Shown: in pieces, positions 63,409 through 64,000 of the stretch
How positions within the stretch are numbered: position 1 is the first letter of the stretch
How the letters are laid out: every line of letters starts with the position of its first letter
Assembly (NCBI RefSeq): GCF_022397915.1
Contig: NZ_JAKEUO010000001.1
Coordinates: 295,742 to 359,741, forward strand
Direction of reading: 5' to 3'
Source of the DNA: Vibrio sp. Isolate34
GTDB lineage: Bacteria; Pseudomonadota; Gammaproteobacteria; Enterobacterales; Vibrionaceae
DNA length: 64,000 nt
The notes under the pieces: generated by a model
What the model saw: only the letters and a program-made list of their open reading frames with translations
Databases searched by the model: none
What the model was told of the DNA's origin: nothing
Position numbers and translations under genes: made by a program

Positions 63409-64000
63409 CTATGAACAGTAACGACCCAATGTCACTCGGTCATTACCACCGTAATCTTTCTCTGTGACAACGTCGAGATAACCGAGCGCCTGCATTATCT
63501 CACGTACCGCCAAACCTTGGTTGTAGCCATGTTCAAACGCCAACCAGCCTTCATTTTCCAAAAAGCCACGTGCATTTTCAGAGATGTATCGAATGTCAGC
63601 CAGTCCTTTCTCTTCAGCAACCAATGCGGTAATTGGCTCAAACCGCACATCCCCTTGAGATAAATGAGGGTCATCTTTCTCAATATAAGGTGGGTTAGAG
63701 ACGATTAAAGAGAACTTGGTACCGTTGCTATCAGAAGCCAGCTCACTTAAAGGCTCAAACCAACTGCCATGTAAAAACGTAGCGTTGGTGATGTTTAAGC
63801 GCTTCGCATTTTCTGCCGCAAGCTCTTGAGCTTCAGGACGCAGATCAATACCCGTCACAGGGCGATTTGGCATTTCAGACGCCAGCGCCAATGCGATCGC
63901 ACCTGTACCCGTCCCCAAATCTAGAATCGCACCTTGTTTGCCATAGGTTTTATCCAAAGCCACTTCAACCAAACGTTCAGTGTCTGGACGAGGGATTAAA
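63409..64000 (-). CDS. prmC: Release factor glutamine methyltransferase PrmC (cut by window end)
   Basis: The C-terminal 196 or so residues are present and the frame is open to the last base, reading LIPRPDTERLVEVAL at the edge, the conserved entry to the SAM domain. Then AILDLGTGTGAIALALA (SAM), and IVSNPPYIEKDD, the NPPY motif that binds the Gln. PrmC methylates the GGQ Gln of RF1/RF2. The start lies outside the window, so the TTG at 63972 is not the real start. Confidence 0.96.
   Translation of the reverse strand, partial: LIPRPDTERLVEVALDKTYGKQGAILDLGTGTGAIALALASEMPNRPVTGIDLRPEAQELAAENAKRLNITNATFLHGSWFEPLSELASDSNGTKFSLIVSNPPYIEKDDPHLSQGDVRFEPITALVAEEKGLADIRYISENARGFLENEGWLAFEHGYNQGLAVREIMQALGYLDVVTEKDYGGNDRVTLGRYCS

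Noticed and set aside
63132..63467. 111-codon plus-strand frame near the right end
   Set aside because: It is antisense to sirB2 and prmC ends and spans the tandem repeat; no family features.

Overview
The window is a piece of a Vibrio chromosome (gamma-proteobacterium), probably a marine species of the Splendidus type. The evidence is a sheathed-type polar flagellum locus with the Vibrio H-ring genes flgO, flgP and flgT, paired flagellin genes, RpoN/FliA-type promoters, the neighbourhood gltX - copper ATPase - DUF411 - chitobiase that I remember from V. cholerae chromosome 1, and a lipoprotein 5'-nucleotidase. The species assignment is inference; no rRNA or marker gene settles it.

Layout. 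(1) 1-19,852, polar flagellum and chemotaxis: flagellin (partial), flagellin A, flgL, flgK, flgJIHGF, flgEDCB, cheR, cheV on the minus strand; flgA, flgM, flgN on plus; flgP, flgO on minus; flgT on plus. Sigma-54 boxes (TGGCAC-N5-TTGC type) can be read before flaA, flgK, flgF, flgB and flgT. Sigma-28 boxes (TAAA-N15-GCCGATAA type) lie before the partial flagellin and flgM and, antisense inside flgA, ahead of cheV-cheR. Rod, hook, junction and late genes thus fall into separately controlled units. (2) 19,992-20,498: a lone unknown gene between two terminators. (3) 20,625-39,626: a complete aryl polyene (APE) pigment cluster of about 21 genes in two divergent arms: ammonia lyase, AMP ligase, two ACPs, ketosynthases and chain-length factor, ketoreductase, two dehydratases, acyl/glycosyl transferases, thioesterase, LolA-like carrier, MMPL exporter, lipoproteins, a methyltransferase and a flavoenzyme carrying flavin-halogenase motifs. 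(4) 39,737-50,121: gltX; a CueR-type promoter with copA and a DUF411 protein; a KdgM-type porin; a GH20 chitobiase lipoprotein; a TraB/GumN protein. (5) 50,291-55,090: a curli locus, csgEFG on minus and csgB-csgA-(csgC-like)-csgD on plus, followed by (6) 55,150-55,746, a decayed tandem array of tRNA-Pro-derived repeats ending in one intact tRNA-Pro(UGG). (7) 56,002-64,000: a DUF3149 small protein, smrA, rluF, ybaK, ushA/nutA, and the prmC-sirB2-sirB1-kdsA operon, with prmC cut by the window end.

The most interesting items are the halogenase-like enzyme in the APE cluster, the rearranged curli locus with a perfect terminator hairpin inside the signal-peptide codons of the csgC-like gene, the decayed tRNA-Pro array beside it, and the antisense consensus FliA promoter inside flgA. 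I found no phage, insertion sequence, CRISPR array or defence system.
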